This document shows positions 63,814-64,000 of a stretch of 64,000 nt of DNA, one piece after another. Location: assembly GCF_002355155.1 (NCBI RefSeq), contig NZ_AP017369.1, positions 3,472,001 to 3,536,000 on the forward strand, given 5' to 3'. The DNA is from Corynebacterium suranareeae. Its GTDB lineage: Bacteria; Actinomycetota; Actinomycetes; Mycobacteriales; Mycobacteriaceae. Numbering within the stretch: position 1 is the stretch's first letter; each line of letters begins with the position of its first letter. A program made the translations under genes and the position numbers. A model generated the notes under the pieces. It ran no database searches. It was given only the letters and a program-made list of their open reading frames with translations, and had not been told where the DNA came from.

Positions 63814-64000
63814 CTAGGTCACTGTTTCAGTGAACCAAAATCCATGGTTTGGCACCGGGTCGAATCCTCCAGGATGCCAGGGCCCACATTTGGACAACCG
63901 TGCAGCGGAGAGAATAGTTCCCTTAAAAGCCCCATGAACTGAGACTGCTTTCAATGCATAGGTGCTGCAGACTGGATCAAAACGACAGGTGGAACCCATC
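63814..64000 (-). CDS. yidD: YidD membrane insertion efficiency factor (N-terminus cut by window edge)
   Basis: The frame is open to the window end and shows the YidD core [20 protein letters not shown], then [12 protein letters not shown]. Family members are 70-100 residues, so only the N-terminal part is missing. It usually lies between rnpA and yidC, placing rnpA, rpmH and the origin just beyond the right edge. Confidence 0.92.
   Translation of the reverse strand, partial: MGSTCRFDPVCSTYALKAVSVHGAFKGTILSAARLSKCGPWHPGGFDPVPNHGFWFTETVT

Noticed and set aside
1..64000. CRISPR array or insertion sequence
   Set aside because: No regularly spaced repeats of 25-40 bases, no Cas-like proteins and no transposase frames were seen.

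Overview
The window is a chromosomal segment of Corynebacterium glutamicum or a very close relative, a few kilobases from the replication origin at its right end. The evidence is the right-end gene order (sigM, trxB, trxC, cwlM, GNAT gene, parB, parA, rsmG, yidC, yidD), three perfect parS sites, and genes that I recognise from this species: iolT2 and the oxi oxidoreductases, a giant secreted phosphoesterase, proP, and the murJ/pseudokinase fusion. No rRNA operon, intact tRNA, CRISPR array or intact insertion sequence was seen.

Layout. 1-8.8 kb: a maleylacetate reductase cut by the window edge, the inositol-type importer iolT2, a regulator made of two tandem IclR units, and a four-gene oxidoreductase/isomerase operon. 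Candidate operators lie in front of and inside this block. 8.8-15.4 kb: a structured intergenic repeat, a 1462-residue cell-surface phosphoesterase, two parS sites and a lipoprotein. 15.4-29.6 kb: two catabolic cassettes separated and bounded by three near-identical terminator/palindrome elements. Cassette 1 holds an SDR dehydrogenase, an acetoacetyl-CoA-synthetase-type ligase, an MFS carrier, an IclR regulator and an amidohydrolase. Cassette 2 holds a divergent aconitase, an RraA-type aldolase, a GntR regulator and the TctCBA tricarboxylate transporter.

29.6-43.6 kb: proP, then a patchwork with a frameshifted SPFH gene, a tRNA-like fragment, a possible defence pair (MazG-like pyrophosphohydrolase plus GIY-YIG/DUF2075 ATPase), a truncated tautomerase, an iron-siderophore binding lipoprotein, an unknown two-gene pair, and an MFS/lactonase operon. 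The MFS/lactonase promoter region carries the same motif as the promoters of cassette 2. PdxK and a CsoR-type copper chaperone gene follow. 43.6-64 kb: the azlD-azlC-yqgE-cca operon and the conserved origin-proximal genes for tRNA maturation, cell wall, thioredoxin, chromosome partition and membrane insertion.

The least expected features are as follows. (i) A family of intergenic elements consists of a conserved module plus paired long hairpins whose stem sequence differs between copies. (ii) The 11-mer GCTTTTCGACG is strongly over-represented, with 14 exact copies. (iii) The same kind of terminator element bounds both catabolic cassettes, and one parS site lies just inside the first. (iv) A GntR-type motif links the tricarboxylate cassette to a distant transporter/lactonase operon. 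Functions were assigned by reading protein motifs; no database search was run.
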